Shown here: positions 1 to 8,706 of the stretch, piece by piece | Position numbering within the stretch: position 1 is the stretch's first letter | Layout: every line of letters starts with the position of its first letter | Assembly (NCBI GenBank): GCA_016867265.1 | Contig: VGJW01000014.1 | Span: 24,778-88,777, forward strand | Source: Candidatus Tanganyikabacteria bacterium | GTDB taxonomy: Bacteria; Cyanobacteriota; Sericytochromatia; S15B-MN24; VGJW01 | Direction: 5' to 3' | Length of the DNA: 64,000 bases | Made by a program: the position numbers and the translations under genes | The notes under the pieces: model-generated | Databases searched by the model: none | What the model saw: the letters and a program-made list of their open reading frames with translations, nothing else | Told to the model about the DNA's origin: nothing

Positions 1-1
1 C

Positions 2-1063
2 GGCCTCCTCGCCACCAGGTTCTTGGTCGAGGCTCCCGAGGAGCAGCCCGAACGCCACCTGCGCGATATCCTTGCCATCCTCGTCCGCTCGGGCCTTGAC
101 CGGGGTCTCGTCGCCCGCGCATCCCGGGTCTTCCATCGCTTGGCGGTGGCCGAGGCCCGCGTGCACGGGACGACTCCGGACGAGGTCCACTTTCATGAGG
201 TCGGCGCCGTAGACGCCATCGTGGATGTCGTGGCGTTTGTCCTCGCCTTGGACCAGCTGGGTATCGAGCGGCTGTCGAGCTCGCCCTTGCCTCTGGGATC
301 AGGCACCGTGACATGTGCCCACGGCGTCATGCCGGTGCCTGTCCCGTCCGTCGTGGCCCTGCTCGAAGGCCTGCCCACAACGGACAACGGCGAAGAAGGC
401 GAGTTGGTCACGCCCACCGGTGCCGCCTTGCTGGCCACGCTTGCCGAGGACTGGGGTCGCCGGCCGGCCATGCGGCTGCTCGCCAGCGGAACCGGTGCCG
501 GCACCCGCACGGGACGTCGCCTGCCCAATGTGTGCCGGCTGCTGATTGGCGAGACCGACCCGGTCCCGGCCACCCCCCCGGAAAGCCAGGGCGTGGCGCG
601 CCCCGAGCGCGACGAGGAGCTCGCCGTGCTCGAAACCAACGTCGACGATCAGAACCCTCAGTTCTACAGCCACCTGACGGAACGCCTGCTCGAGGCCGGA
701 GCCATCGATGTCTTCATGTCGGCCATCGTGATGAAGCAAGGCCGGCCCGGCGTTAAGCTGACGGTATTGGCTCCGCCGCCGTGCCGGCAAGCCTGCGAAG
801 AATTGATCCTGACAGAAACCACCTCCCTTGGCGTCCGCAGTTATACGGTCCGGCGCAGGGCGCTCGCACGCGAGATCGTCACGCTCGAGACGGACTTCGG
901 TCCCATCCGGGTCAAGGTAGCCCGTCACCTCGGACAGGTGGCAAGCGTCAGCCCCGAATACCGCGACTGCGTGGCCGCGGCCCGGGCCAGGGCCATCCCG
1001 CTCAAGCAGGTCTGGCAGGCTGCCCTCGCCAAGGCGCTCGAAACCCCCCTCCTCGAAGGCTGA
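2..1063 (+). CDS. larC: LarC-type nickel-pincer cofactor insertion protein (5' end off window)
   Basis: LarC inserts nickel into the pyridinium bis-thiocarboxylate mononucleotide cofactor of lactate racemase-type enzymes in a CTP-dependent step. The family signature HFHEVGAVDAIVD is visible, followed by the glycine-rich GTVTCAHGVMPVPVP stretch and, in the C-terminal half, ETNVDDQNPQ and MKQGRPGVKL. The frame is open to the window edge, so the first residues are missing; the TTG at 23 is probably internal. The two halves (LarC1 and LarC2) lie in one frame, whereas lactobacilli make LarC2 by programmed frameshifting. No larA, larB or larE is visible here. The family call is secure; the cofactor role is inferred from the family. 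Confidence 0.9.
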   Translation, partial: GLLATRFLVEAPEEQPERHLRDILAILVRSGLDRGLVARASRVFHRLAVAEARVHGTTPDEVHFHEVGAVDAIVDVVAFVLALDQLGIERLSSSPLPLGSGTVTCAHGVMPVPVPSVVALLEGLPTTDNGEEGELVTPTGAALLATLAEDWGRRPAMRLLASGTGAGTRTGRRLPNVCRLLIGETDPVPATPPESQGVARPERDEELAVLETNVDDQNPQFYSHLTERLLEAGAIDVFMSAIVMKQGRPGVKLTVLAPPPCRQACEELILTETTSLGVRSYTVRRRALAREIVTLETDFGPIRVKVARHLGQVASVSPEYRDCVAAARARAIPLKQVWQAALAKALETPLLEG

Positions 1064-1110
1064 TTCGTCCGACTGGTGCGACGCGCGGCTGGGCGGGTTA
1101 TGATGCCGGC

Positions 1111-1635
1111 ATGGTCGAAATGAAGGTTTCCGGCATCATCCTCGAGCCGAAGTCCCGCAGCCCTATCGTGGTGCTCAAGGATCTGGCAGAGAAGCGTGCC
1201 TTGCTCATTTGGGTGGGAGAGCCCGAGGCCAACGCCATCCTGATGGGCTTGGAGCAGGTCGAGACACCGCGGCCCCTGACGCATGACCTGTTCCTTGTCA
1301 CAGTCGGCGAGTTGGGCGCCACGATTCGCGAAGTCGCCATCCTCGCGATGAAGGAGAAGACCTTCTTCGCCGAGATCGTGCTGGATACAAGGCGCGGCGA
1401 ACACCGCATCGATGCCCGCCCGTCGGATGCCCTTGCTCTCGCCTTGCGCGCCGAAGCCCCTATCCATGTGGCCGAGGAGGTCCTCGAGCAGTCCGGCATT
1501 CCCATCCGTCAAGAGGGGGAAGAGGGCGCTCCTGCGGGACGCTCGGACGACGAGGACTTCAGACGGTTCCTCGAGAACGTCAAGCCGAGCGACTTTACCC
1601 GGCTTGGCGGCGGTGATCTGCCCGCCGACTCCTGA
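1111..1635 (+). CDS. DUF151 bifunctional nuclease family protein
   Basis: The product is 174 aa. Residues 1 to about 130 match the bifunctional nuclease (BFN/DUF151) fold, with the typical features ILEPKSRSPIVVLKD near the N terminus, an acidic strand pair, and the motif DARPSDALALALR around residues 95-107, the family hallmark. Family members have reported RNase/DNase activity, but the cellular role in bacteria is poorly defined. The tail (about 45 aa, Glu/Asp rich) is variable. The ATG at 1111 was chosen because it gives the normal family N terminus. It lies 47 bases after larC on the same strand, so co-transcription is possible. Confidence 0.85.
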   Translation: MVEMKVSGIILEPKSRSPIVVLKDLAEKRALLIWVGEPEANAILMGLEQVETPRPLTHDLFLVTVGELGATIREVAILAMKEKTFFAEIVLDTRRGEHRIDARPSDALALALRAEAPIHVAEEVLEQSGIPIRQEGEEGAPAGRSDDEDFRRFLENVKPSDFTRLGGGDLPADS

Positions 1636-1652
1636 CAGACGACGCCCCGGCC

Positions 1653-2288
1653 TCAGGCCGTGACGGGCACGGCGGGCAGGGCCGCAAGCACGGGAAGGAT
1701 TCGCCCGACCAACTCGCCGGCTTCCGTGCGCCAAGCCTCCGACGCGGTTTCCGATGCGACGCGGGCAGGAACCTCGATAGCGTCCTGAAGGGCCTCGGTC
1801 ACCACGCCCAGAAGGCGCGCTGCCAGCCGGGCCTCGCCGAGGCACGCCGGATGCCCGTAACGCAATACCCGGTCGATTAGCATCGCCAGTTCGACCCCGA
1901 TCTCGAGGGTCGCCAAGGAGAGGCGCGCCCACCCTTGCAGGGCGACATCGACACAGCTCATCCGGATGGCGGCCTCCTCGGCCGTGGCACCGGGCAGCAT
2001 CCGAGCTTGCGTCAGGCGCAACTGAGCCTGCGCATCCTGATCCACCAGGACCAGCAGGCGGTCTCCGAGCGCCCGCGCACGCTCCGCATCGCGTTCCATT
2101 TCCTCGCTGACGGCTTCGTAGGCCGGCTGACGACCCGTCATCCGGGCCGACCGGGACAGCAGCGAGGCCGCCGTGGCGAGCAGCAAGGCGCCGGCACCGG
2201 CCACTCCCGGCCCCTGAGGCTCGGCGAGTTCGGCCAGGACGTCCGCCGCGGGTTGCTGGCGAAGGGGCACGTACACAGAAGATTCCAC
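1653..2288 (-). CDS. Cyclodeaminase/cyclohydrolase (FchA/FTCD-C) family protein
   Basis: All-helical protein of about 211 aa resembling the formiminotetrahydrofolate cyclodeaminase / methenyl-THF cyclohydrolase family. Visible features are a Gly/Ala-rich first helix pair (AGAGALLLATAASLL), the central DQDAQAQLRLTQARMLP segment, which matches the conserved Asp-x-Asp-Ala...Leu-Pro block, and a terminal pair of helices. Such proteins interconvert one-carbon folates, which would fit with the glycine cleavage system elsewhere in the window. The start is uncertain: GTG at 2288 gives VESSVYVPLRQQ, while the frame remains open to 2336. It converges on the DUF151 gene with only 17 bases between stops. 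Confidence 0.7.
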   Translation of the reverse strand: MESSVYVPLRQQPAADVLAELAEPQGPGVAGAGALLLATAASLLSRSARMTGRQPAYEAVSEEMERDAERARALGDRLLVLVDQDAQAQLRLTQARMLPGATAEEAAIRMSCVDVALQGWARLSLATLEIGVELAMLIDRVLRYGHPACLGEARLAARLLGVVTEALQDAIEVPARVASETASEAWRTEAGELVGRILPVLAALPAVPVTA

Positions 2289-2456
2289 ATGCCCATGATA
2301 ACCCGGGCACGGCGCGCTTGCCGGATCGGCCGGCACGGGCCATCATGGCGCATCCGCTCGCCAGTGGAACCTTCAGGCGATGCGCGGCGTCACCCACTCG
2401 AACCCCCGCCTTGCGGCCAGATGGCGCAGGGTCAAGCAAGAGGAATCGTTCCCGAG

Positions 2457-3218
2457 ATGTCCCAGAAGAAGCTCCTTGCAGCCGCCCTCGTGGCCGGCAC
2501 CGCTGTCCTCGCCGGCTGCGACCCGACTGGCGCCGGCCTCGGCACCACCCTGCCCAGCGTGACGCCGACCCCGGCTGCCACGGCGACCCCGGTGGCCTTC
2601 CTGGGCTTCCCCAGCAACGCGACGCTGACCGGTCGCGTGACCTTCAATGGTGGCGCCCCCGGCGTACTCGACCTCGAGTACAAGACTCCCGGTGGCAACC
2701 GCTCGCCAGTCACCGCGAAGACCGATGCCAACGGGTACTTCAGCTGGGACAATATCGCGGCGGGTACTGCTGTTCAGGTCATCTGGGATGACGGAAACAA
2801 GGCGGCCGTCACCACGGCCGATTTCAACGTGCCCGGCATCTTCGTTTCCGACGCTATCCAAGCCAAGTCGGGTCCGGACAAGATGAACCCGATGGTCAAT
2901 ATGGATATCCAGTGGCAGCCCAACCCGACGCCGGCCATCGGCGCGACGGCCAATGGGACCTTTGGCATCTCCTCCGTGATTGCTAATCTAAACGCCAAGT
3001 ACCTAGTGTCGATCTTCGGGTCTGACAAGTCGGCGAAGCTCACCGTCGAGATCCCGGCGGGCTCCACGACCGTAAGCCTCGCGTCCAATACCGGTTACAC
3101 CGGCCTTGCCGCTGGCGACTACTTCTATCAAATCAAGTTCTTCAAGAACGAGAGCGGTGCGACGTTCGGCGGCTCGAACTTCTACGGATCCACGAAGTAC
3201 ATCCCTTTCAAGAAGTAG
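2457..3218 (+). CDS. Secreted lipoprotein with a carboxypeptidase-regulatory-like beta-sandwich
   Basis: 253 aa with a clear lipoprotein signal peptide: two Lys at positions 4-5, a hydrophobic core and lipobox LAGC with Cys21. A Pro/Thr/Ala linker follows (about residues 28-45), then a domain with a GRVTFNGG...TDANGYFSWDNI pattern typical of CarboxypepD_reg/CNA-B-like sandwiches. The C-terminal half looks like a second beta domain. The ATG at 2457 is set by the signal peptide, although the frame is open much further upstream. It stands alone and is followed by a strong hairpin terminator. Substrate and role are unknown. Confidence 0.75.
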   Translation: MSQKKLLAAALVAGTAVLAGCDPTGAGLGTTLPSVTPTPAATATPVAFLGFPSNATLTGRVTFNGGAPGVLDLEYKTPGGNRSPVTAKTDANGYFSWDNIAAGTAVQVIWDDGNKAAVTTADFNVPGIFVSDAIQAKSGPDKMNPMVNMDIQWQPNPTPAIGATANGTFGISSVIANLNAKYLVSIFGSDKSAKLTVEIPAGSTTVSLASNTGYTGLAAGDYFYQIKFFKNESGATFGGSNFYGSTKYIPFKK

Positions 3219-3237
3219 GCTTCCGGCCTGCGGTTCC

Positions 3238-3268
3238 GGCCCCTCGCCCCATCGGGCGGGGGGCCTTT
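3238..3268 (+). terminator. Intrinsic terminator after lipoprotein gene
   Basis: GGCCCC-T-CGCCC, loop CATC, GGGCG-G-GGGGCC, then TTT. The stem is 12 bp including one G-T pair. It lies 20 bases past the lipoprotein stop and before the xthA ribosome binding site. The T-run is short. Confidence 0.7.
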
Positions 3269-3299
3269 CCCTGACCCCGCAGTCCGAAAGGACAACCCC

Positions 3300-4073
3300 A
3301 TGAAGATTGCGACCTGGAACGTCAATGGCATCCGTGCCGTGACCCGTAACGGCTTCGCCGCCTGGCTCGCTGAGGAAGCCCCGGACGTGCTTTGCCTGCA
3401 GGAAGTCCGGGCCATGCCTGGCCAGGTGCCGGCCGAAGCCCTTGCCGAAGCCGGATGGCACCGGACTTGGCACGCAGCCGAGCGCAAGGGGTACAGCGGC
3501 GTCGCGACGTGGACGCGCGCGCCCCTGCCCAGTCGCCTCGGCTTGGGCCAGACACGCTTCGACACCGAGGGGCGGGCCATCTGGACGGAACTTCCCGAGG
3601 GTATCCGCCTGCTGAACGTCTACGTGCCCAATGGGGGAAGGGATCTCGACCGCGTCCCCTACAAACTGGATTTCTACGCCGCGATGCTCGATGAGGTCCG
3701 GGCCGGCCATGCCCGGGGCGAGCGTTTTCTCATTTGCGGCGACTGGAACACGGCCCACATGCCCATCGATCTGGCCAACCCCAAGGCCAACCAGCGCACG
3801 ACAGGCTTCCTGCCCGAGGAGCGCGCCTGGATCGACCGGTTCCTGAACGAAGGGGATCTCGTCGACCCTTTCCGGGACCGGCATCCGGGCAAATCAGGAC
3901 ACTACACGTGGTGGAGCAACCGTCCCGGCGTGCGTGCCCGCAACATCGGATGGCGCATCGATTACTTCTTGGCATCCCGGTCACTGGCAACCCGCGTGAC
4001 GACGGTTGCGCACCGGCCGGACGTCATGGGGTCGGACCACTGTCCGGTGGTGCTGACCATCGGCCCAGCCTGA
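3300..4073 (+). CDS. xthA: Exodeoxyribonuclease III / AP endonuclease
   Basis: 257 aa, the normal length for ExoIII of the EEP superfamily, which cleaves at abasic sites and degrades 3' ends in base excision repair. Motifs in order: KIATWNVNGIRA (Asn ligand), LCLQEVRA (catalytic metal-binding Glu), LNVYVPNGG, CGDWNTAH (Asp/Asn), and the C-terminal GSDHCPV with the catalytic Asp-His pair. The ATG is preceded by AAAGGA. Its 3' end overlaps the convergent ispD by 50 bases (4024-4073). Confidence 0.95.
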   Translation: MKIATWNVNGIRAVTRNGFAAWLAEEAPDVLCLQEVRAMPGQVPAEALAEAGWHRTWHAAERKGYSGVATWTRAPLPSRLGLGQTRFDTEGRAIWTELPEGIRLLNVYVPNGGRDLDRVPYKLDFYAAMLDEVRAGHARGERFLICGDWNTAHMPIDLANPKANQRTTGFLPEERAWIDRFLNEGDLVDPFRDRHPGKSGHYTWWSNRPGVRARNIGWRIDYFLASRSLATRVTTVAHRPDVMGSDHCPVVLTIGPA

Positions 4074-4752
4074 GCCCGATGCCGTCAGCCCGGTCCAGGT
4101 CGCCGGGGCCGGTCACCTTGAGGTTGTCGGGATCCCCCGCGACCACCACGACGGACAGGCCCGCGGCTTCGAGCAACGAGGCTTCGTCCGTCCCCGCGAA
4201 GCCCACCCGGCCGGCCTGGTCATAAGCGTCCCGTAGCCAGTCGAGTCGAATGACCTGTGGCGTCTGGACCAACCACAAGCCGTCACGTGGCACCGTCTCC
4301 GAGACCCGGTCCGAGCCATGGGCAACGCGCTTCACGGTATCGGCGACCGCGAGGCCCGGGATGGCGGCACCTGCCTCGCGGGCCCGCGACACCAGCGCTG
4401 CGACCAGTTGGCCCGAGGCGAAAGGACGCGCCGCATCGTGAACCGCCAACCAGTCCGCACCGGCGGCTCTCGCCTCACGTAGCCCCGCGCGCACCGACTC
4501 AGACCGCGTCGCGCCCCCTTCCGCCCAGCGCAGCGGCCACGGCCACGCGCGGATGGCGACCACCTGCTCGAGCAAACCCCGCTCGCCAGCGGCATGGACC
4601 AGGACCACGCCCTCGAGCCCCGGCCAAGCCGCAACCGCCTCAAGCGTCCGATACAGCAAGGGCTGGCCCCCGAGGGGAGCCAGCACCTTGTTGAAACCGA
4701 GGCCCAGACGCGAGCCAGCGCCTGCGGCAGGCAGGATCGCCCAGAGCCTCAA
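4024..4752 (-). CDS. ispD: 2-C-methyl-D-erythritol 4-phosphate cytidylyltransferase
   Basis: 242 aa cytidylyltransferase of the MEP isoprenoid pathway, making CDP-methylerythritol from MEP and CTP. The nucleotide-binding motif PAAGAGSRLG is at the N terminus, and NKVLAPLGGQPLL, HDAARPF and TPQ are all in their usual order. It is the last gene of a minus-strand series that starts at 8556. Its tail overlaps xthA on the other strand. No ispF follows within the window, although in many genomes ispD and ispF are adjacent or fused. Confidence 0.93.
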   Translation of the reverse strand: MRLWAILPAAGAGSRLGLGFNKVLAPLGGQPLLYRTLEAVAAWPGLEGVVLVHAAGERGLLEQVVAIRAWPWPLRWAEGGATRSESVRAGLREARAAGADWLAVHDAARPFASGQLVAALVSRAREAGAAIPGLAVADTVKRVAHGSDRVSETVPRDGLWLVQTPQVIRLDWLRDAYDQAGRVGFAGTDEASLLEAAGLSVVVVAGDPDNLKVTGPGDLDRADGIGLRLGRWSAPPDSGPTP

Positions 4753-4761
4753 GGCCGCGTC

Positions 4762-5127
4762 CTACTCGACCTTGCCCTCACCCTTGGTCTCGGCCTTGAC
4801 CTCGACCTCGATGCGGGTCACGGGCTCTTGTGCCGCGGACTCGCCAGAGCCTTGGCGCGCCGCCTGCTGCCAGAAGGCCATCAGATTGCGCGCGCCTTCC
4901 TCAATCTGGCGGGTGGCCTCGGCAACCTGCTTGTCGAAGGCTTCTTCCATTTCCTTCATCTTGGCGACGGTCGCCTCGTCCTTGACGAGACCATGCACGG
5001 TGTCGCGAAGCACGCGCACACCCACGCCGGCCGTCTCGCGCGCCGCATCGGCGATGCGCTCCGCGCTTTCGCGCGTCGTCTGCGCCAACTTCTCGGCGCT
5101 CTGCTTCAGTTCATCGATCTCGGGCAC
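4762..5127 (-). CDS. Small helical coiled-coil protein of unknown function
   Basis: 121 aa, almost entirely predicted helix and rich in Ala, Glu, Lys and Gln. The first 85 residues have a heptad-like pattern (ELKQSAEKLAQTTRESAERIADAARET). The middle has MAFWQQAARQG, and the last 20 residues are charged. There is no signal peptide or membrane segment. It resembles phasin-like or apolipoprotein-like helical proteins in texture only; I do not recognise a family. It lies 9 bases from ispD and probably shares its transcript. Confidence 0.6.
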   Translation of the reverse strand: MPEIDELKQSAEKLAQTTRESAERIADAARETAGVGVRVLRDTVHGLVKDEATVAKMKEMEEAFDKQVAEATRQIEEGARNLMAFWQQAARQGSGESAAQEPVTRIEVEVKAETKGEGKVE

Positions 5128-5192
5128 GGGTCATCCTCCTCGGCCGTCCACCCCGGGACGTCCCCTACGTGACCCAATGGTACACCCCGGCG

Positions 5193-6374
5193 TCAGACGA
5201 CGGCGCCCAATTCCCGCCAGAAACCGTCACCCACCAGGCTGCCGCCAAGCTCCCAAGCCTGGGCAATGGTCACGCCCATATCCCCGAAGCCGGCCCTATC
5301 GCCCAGCGGACGCCCGGCGATACCGGGCATGTGGGCGAGCACGGGGATGTATTCACGGGTGTGATCCGTAGAGACATCCGTCGGATCGTTGCCGTGGTCT
5401 GCGGTAATCATGAGCAGATCGCCCTCGCGCAAGCGAGGCAGCAAGTCGGCGAGGTGCCGATCGAAAGCCTCGAGGGCACCGGCCATGCCCCGGGGATCGT
5501 TGCGATGCCCATACAGGCTGTCGAAATCCACCAGGTTGGTGAAGACCAGCGAACCCTCGGGCGCCTCGCCCGCGAGCCGGATCGTCGCGTCCATGCCTTG
5601 GGCGTTGTCCGCCGTATGGACGGACTCGGCTACGCCCACGCCCGCGAAGATATCGTGGATCTTCCCGACACCGATGACCTTGTGGCCCTTGGCACCCGCC
5701 AGATCCAGCACGGTCGGTCCGGGGGGCAGGACGGAATAGTCGTGACGGCCGCCTTGATTGCGGGCCCACTTGCCCTGGCCCCCCGTAAAGGGCCGTGCGA
5801 TGACCCGGCCCACCCGCCAGGGCCCGTCGAGAATCTCACGCGCCTTGCGACAGGCCTCCCACAGTTCCTCGAGGGGCACCACATCCTGATGCGCGGCCAA
5901 CTGGAACACGGAATCACCGGAGGTGTAGAGAATCCACTTCCCCGTACGGAGATGCTCGTCGGCCAATTCGGTCAGGATCTCGGTGCCGGATGCCGGCTTG
6001 TTGCCGAGGATGCCCCGCCCCGTCGCCTTGGTGAAGGCCTCGAGGACTTCCGGAGGAAAGCCATCGGGGAACGTAGGGAACGAGAAATCGAGCGGCAGGC
6101 CGCACATTTCCCAGTGCCCCGTCTGGGTATCCTTGCCGGGCGAGCGCTCGGCCAGGCGGCCCCAGGAAGCCAGCGGAGCCGACACCGGCGCGACGCCCGC
6201 CACCTGCGTCACGTTGCCCATCCCGAGGCGCTGCAGGGTCGGCAGGCTGAGACCACCCACCACCCGGGCCGTGTTACCGAGGGTGTTGCTGCCCGTATCC
6301 CCGAAGGCCGGGGCATCGGGCAACTCGCCCACACCCACGCCATCCAGCACGATCCAGAAGACGCGTCCGAGCAT
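5193..6374 (-). CDS. deoB: Phosphopentomutase
   Basis: 393 aa enzyme of the alkaline-phosphatase superfamily that interconverts deoxyribose/ribose 1- and 5-phosphates in nucleoside salvage. It shows the N-terminal metal site DGVGVGELPDA, GKDTQTGHWEM with the catalytic Thr, and the C-terminal metal-binding block TADHGNDPT...DHTREYIP. The ATG at 6374 follows GGAGGGC at good spacing; a TTG one codon earlier is less likely. It lies directly downstream of deoA (stop-to-start gap under 10 bases), a functional pair, as nucleoside phosphorolysis supplies its substrate. Confidence 0.95.
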   Translation of the reverse strand: MLGRVFWIVLDGVGVGELPDAPAFGDTGSNTLGNTARVVGGLSLPTLQRLGMGNVTQVAGVAPVSAPLASWGRLAERSPGKDTQTGHWEMCGLPLDFSFPTFPDGFPPEVLEAFTKATGRGILGNKPASGTEILTELADEHLRTGKWILYTSGDSVFQLAAHQDVVPLEELWEACRKAREILDGPWRVGRVIARPFTGGQGKWARNQGGRHDYSVLPPGPTVLDLAGAKGHKVIGVGKIHDIFAGVGVAESVHTADNAQGMDATIRLAGEAPEGSLVFTNLVDFDSLYGHRNDPRGMAGALEAFDRHLADLLPRLREGDLLMITADHGNDPTDVSTDHTREYIPVLAHMPGIAGRPLGDRAGFGDMGVTIAQAWELGGSLVGDGFWRELGAVV

Positions 6375-6383
6375 CAAGCCCTC

Positions 6384-7703
6384 CTATCCGGCGATGCCGC
6401 CATAAATGGCGTGGATGAGCGGTGGCGGTGACGCCGGGCCCTCACCCGTCTTGTATGCTTGTTCCACGGCGTGCCGTCCTGCCTCGAGGCGCTCGGGTTC
6501 CGAGGCGCGGACCTCAGCCAGAGGCTGTCCGGTCTCGACGACATCACCGACCTTGGCCAGCAACCGCACGCCCGCCCCGAGGTCAAGCACGTCCTCCTTG
6601 GTCCGACGACCGGCCCCCAAGGCCACGACGGCATCGCCGATGCATCGCGCGTCAAGGTCGAGCACCGTCCCTGCCTGCCGGGCGACGACATGGGTCGAGA
6701 GTGGAGCCGACGGAAGATACTCAGGTCCATCCACGAGGGTGGCGTCCCCTCCCTGGGCCGCAACAAGCTCGCGGAAACGGGCCTTGGCCGTTCCGTCATC
6801 GAGCAGGCCGGCAAGGCGGGTACGGGCCGTGGCTGCATCCGGGTCCAAGCCGCCCGCCACGCAGAGTTGCGCCCCGAGTTCGAGGCAAATCTCGCGCAGG
6901 TCGGCGGGCCCACCGCCCGAAAGGGTCTCCATCGCCTCGGCAACTTCGAGGGCATTGCCGACGTTCTGCCCCAGCGGCTGGCCCATGGCACTCACCACGC
7001 AGATGACCCGACGCCCCAGGCGCTCGCCCACCTCACGCAGCATCCTCGCGAGGGCCTCGGCCTCGGCCTCGGTCTCCATGAACGCGCCACGGCCCGTCTT
7101 CACGTCGAGCAAGATGATGTCGGCACCAGCCGCGATCTTCTTGGAGAGGATGCTCGCGCAAATGAGTCCCGGACACTCGATGGTGGCCGTCACGTCACGC
7201 AGAGCATAGAGGCGACCGTCGGCCGGCGTCATGCCTCGGGATTGCCCTGCCACGGCCACGCGCAGGCGCCGCAGTTGCGCCTTGAACCGCTCGGGTTCGA
7301 TGGCCGTCTGGAAGGAACCCAGACTCTCGAGCTTGTCGATCGTGCCTCCCGTGTGCCCGAGTCCCCGGCCGGACAGCTTGGCCACCGTAGCCCCCGCAGC
7401 CGCGACAAGGGGAGCCAACACGAGCGTCACCTTGTCGCCGACACCGCCGGTGCTGTGCTTGTCGACGCGAGGTCCCGGGACATCCGACAGGTCCAGGACC
7501 TCGCCGGAATGGGCCATCGCCCGTGTCAGCGCCACGGTCTCGTCGAGCGACAGGCCGCGACACGTGCATGCCATCAGCCACGCCGCGACCTGGTAGTCGG
7601 GATAGGTACCGAGATGCGCAATCAGGCCCTCGATATCCTCGCGGGACAACGCGTGGCCGTCGCGCTTGGCACGAATCAGGGGCAGGATGTCAGGCCTGTG
7701 CAT
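6384..7703 (-). CDS. deoA: Thymidine/pyrimidine-nucleoside phosphorylase
   Basis: 439 aa. It splits thymidine or uridine with phosphate to the base and (deoxy)ribose 1-phosphate, the substrate of the adjacent DeoB. Family motifs: DKHSTGGVGDKVTL for phosphate binding, KLSGRGLGHTGGTIDKLES, and DVKTGRGAFM before the C-terminal alpha/beta domain. The length fits both the thymidine (DeoA) and pyrimidine (Pdp) branches, and I cannot separate them by eye. Its start overlaps the 3' end of the upstream coiled-coil gene by 14 bases, implying coupled translation. Confidence 0.93.
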   Translation of the reverse strand: MHRPDILPLIRAKRDGHALSREDIEGLIAHLGTYPDYQVAAWLMACTCRGLSLDETVALTRAMAHSGEVLDLSDVPGPRVDKHSTGGVGDKVTLVLAPLVAAAGATVAKLSGRGLGHTGGTIDKLESLGSFQTAIEPERFKAQLRRLRVAVAGQSRGMTPADGRLYALRDVTATIECPGLICASILSKKIAAGADIILLDVKTGRGAFMETEAEAEALARMLREVGERLGRRVICVVSAMGQPLGQNVGNALEVAEAMETLSGGGPADLREICLELGAQLCVAGGLDPDAATARTRLAGLLDDGTAKARFRELVAAQGGDATLVDGPEYLPSAPLSTHVVARQAGTVLDLDARCIGDAVVALGAGRRTKEDVLDLGAGVRLLAKVGDVVETGQPLAEVRASEPERLEAGRHAVEQAYKTGEGPASPPPLIHAIYGGIAG

Positions 7704-8556
7704 CGGCTTGGTTCCCCGGACCCTCTTCCGTTGCGGGCGGGTCCTCCTTGCGCAATGGGCGCACCTGAGGCTTCATGCCGGGCTTGAGCAAGGCAATGAA
7801 ACGCTCCTGCTGGTCCATGGCATCTTGGGAATCTGCCAGTTGCTCCCTCAAGTCTGCCGTCTGATGTTGCAGCGAGATGACGAGCGACCTCAGGTCGTCC
7901 ACCTCGCGAGCCGTCGAGATCGTCTGGTTGGCCAGCACCTCGCCGAGGCCATGCCTTGCCTTGTCGAGTGCCTCCTCGGTCTGGGCCAGCCGCGCAATTG
8001 TCGTCTCGTAGCGCTGCATCAGGTCCTGCCACTGGCGCTCCTGAATGGCACCCTGCTGGTGGATCGCGTCCAACTCGCCCGCCAATCGTCGATTTTCACT
8101 CCGCAGCTTCTGGGCCTCGTCCTTGAGCGCCACGAGTTCGGCCGCACCAGCAGGATCCGCAGCCTGAGGAGCCGGCTGCGCCTGCCGCCTGAGCGCTGTC
8201 AACTCATCGCGCACCTGCCGTCGTTCGAGTGACAGGTCATCGATGCGGGCCATCGCATAGTCCAACTGATTGCGCAGGTTGATCTCGCGTCGCTGGTGCA
8301 AGGCCCTGAGGCTCTCCACGTAGTGACGAAGACGCGTCACCTCGGTCGATGCATCCCGGTATCGGGCAGCGACATCGGCAAGGACGCGCCGGACCTGACC
8401 GAGCATCGACTGCCCGAGGCGCTGGCGCTCGTCCCGCAACTTGCGGGCGTAGCCTTGCCAATAGTGGAGCTGCTGGTTGCGTTCCTCGACCGTCTGGTTG
8501 ATCTTCCGGACGTAGGCGACCAGCTTCTCGATTTGCTGTTCGTAACGGGTTGACAT
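7690..8556 (-). CDS. Long coiled-coil protein of unknown function
   Basis: 288 aa, nearly all coiled coil from residue 1 to about 255 with frequent Gln/Glu/Arg heptads; a Pro/Ala-rich break (about residues 126-137) separates two coil segments. The C-terminal 30 residues are Lys/Pro rich. There is no signal peptide or transmembrane segment, so it is likely cytoplasmic and perhaps structural. It is the first gene of the minus-strand run leading to deoA, deoB and ispD. It is divergent from the DUF4388 gene, with about 150 bases between starts. Confidence 0.65.
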   Translation of the reverse strand: MSTRYEQQIEKLVAYVRKINQTVEERNQQLHYWQGYARKLRDERQRLGQSMLGQVRRVLADVAARYRDASTEVTRLRHYVESLRALHQRREINLRNQLDYAMARIDDLSLERRQVRDELTALRRQAQPAPQAADPAGAAELVALKDEAQKLRSENRRLAGELDAIHQQGAIQERQWQDLMQRYETTIARLAQTEEALDKARHGLGEVLANQTISTAREVDDLRSLVISLQHQTADLREQLADSQDAMDQQERFIALLKPGMKPQVRPLRKEDPPATEEGPGNQADAQA

Positions 8557-8676
8557 GCTTTATCTGGTGGCCGCCTTGGCTCCTCCTAACGCGGGGATCG
8601 TACCCGACTTCTCTCCGCAGGATAGGGCAAGAACGAACTTCATGCGGTGACGAGTTACCATCGCATCCCCCCTGTG

Positions 8677-8682
8677 TATAAT
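8677..8682 (+). promoter_or_regulatory. Promoter -10 element for the DUF4388-mutS unit
   Basis: A perfect TATAAT, 25-30 bases before the likely TTG start at 8707. The upstream C-run makes a poor spacer, and the -35 candidate (TTACCA at 8655) is weak. A start of transcription near 8689 would make GTG 8692 almost leaderless, supporting TTG 8707. Confidence 0.5.
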
Positions 8683-8706
8683 TTTCGGGGCGTGAGAGGG
8701 AGTGCT

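Noticed and set aside
925..2439. Very long open frame on the minus strand across DUF151 and cyclodeaminase genes
   Set aside because: It has no family features, is Arg/Gly-rich and lies opposite well-recognised genes; a GC-rich shadow frame.
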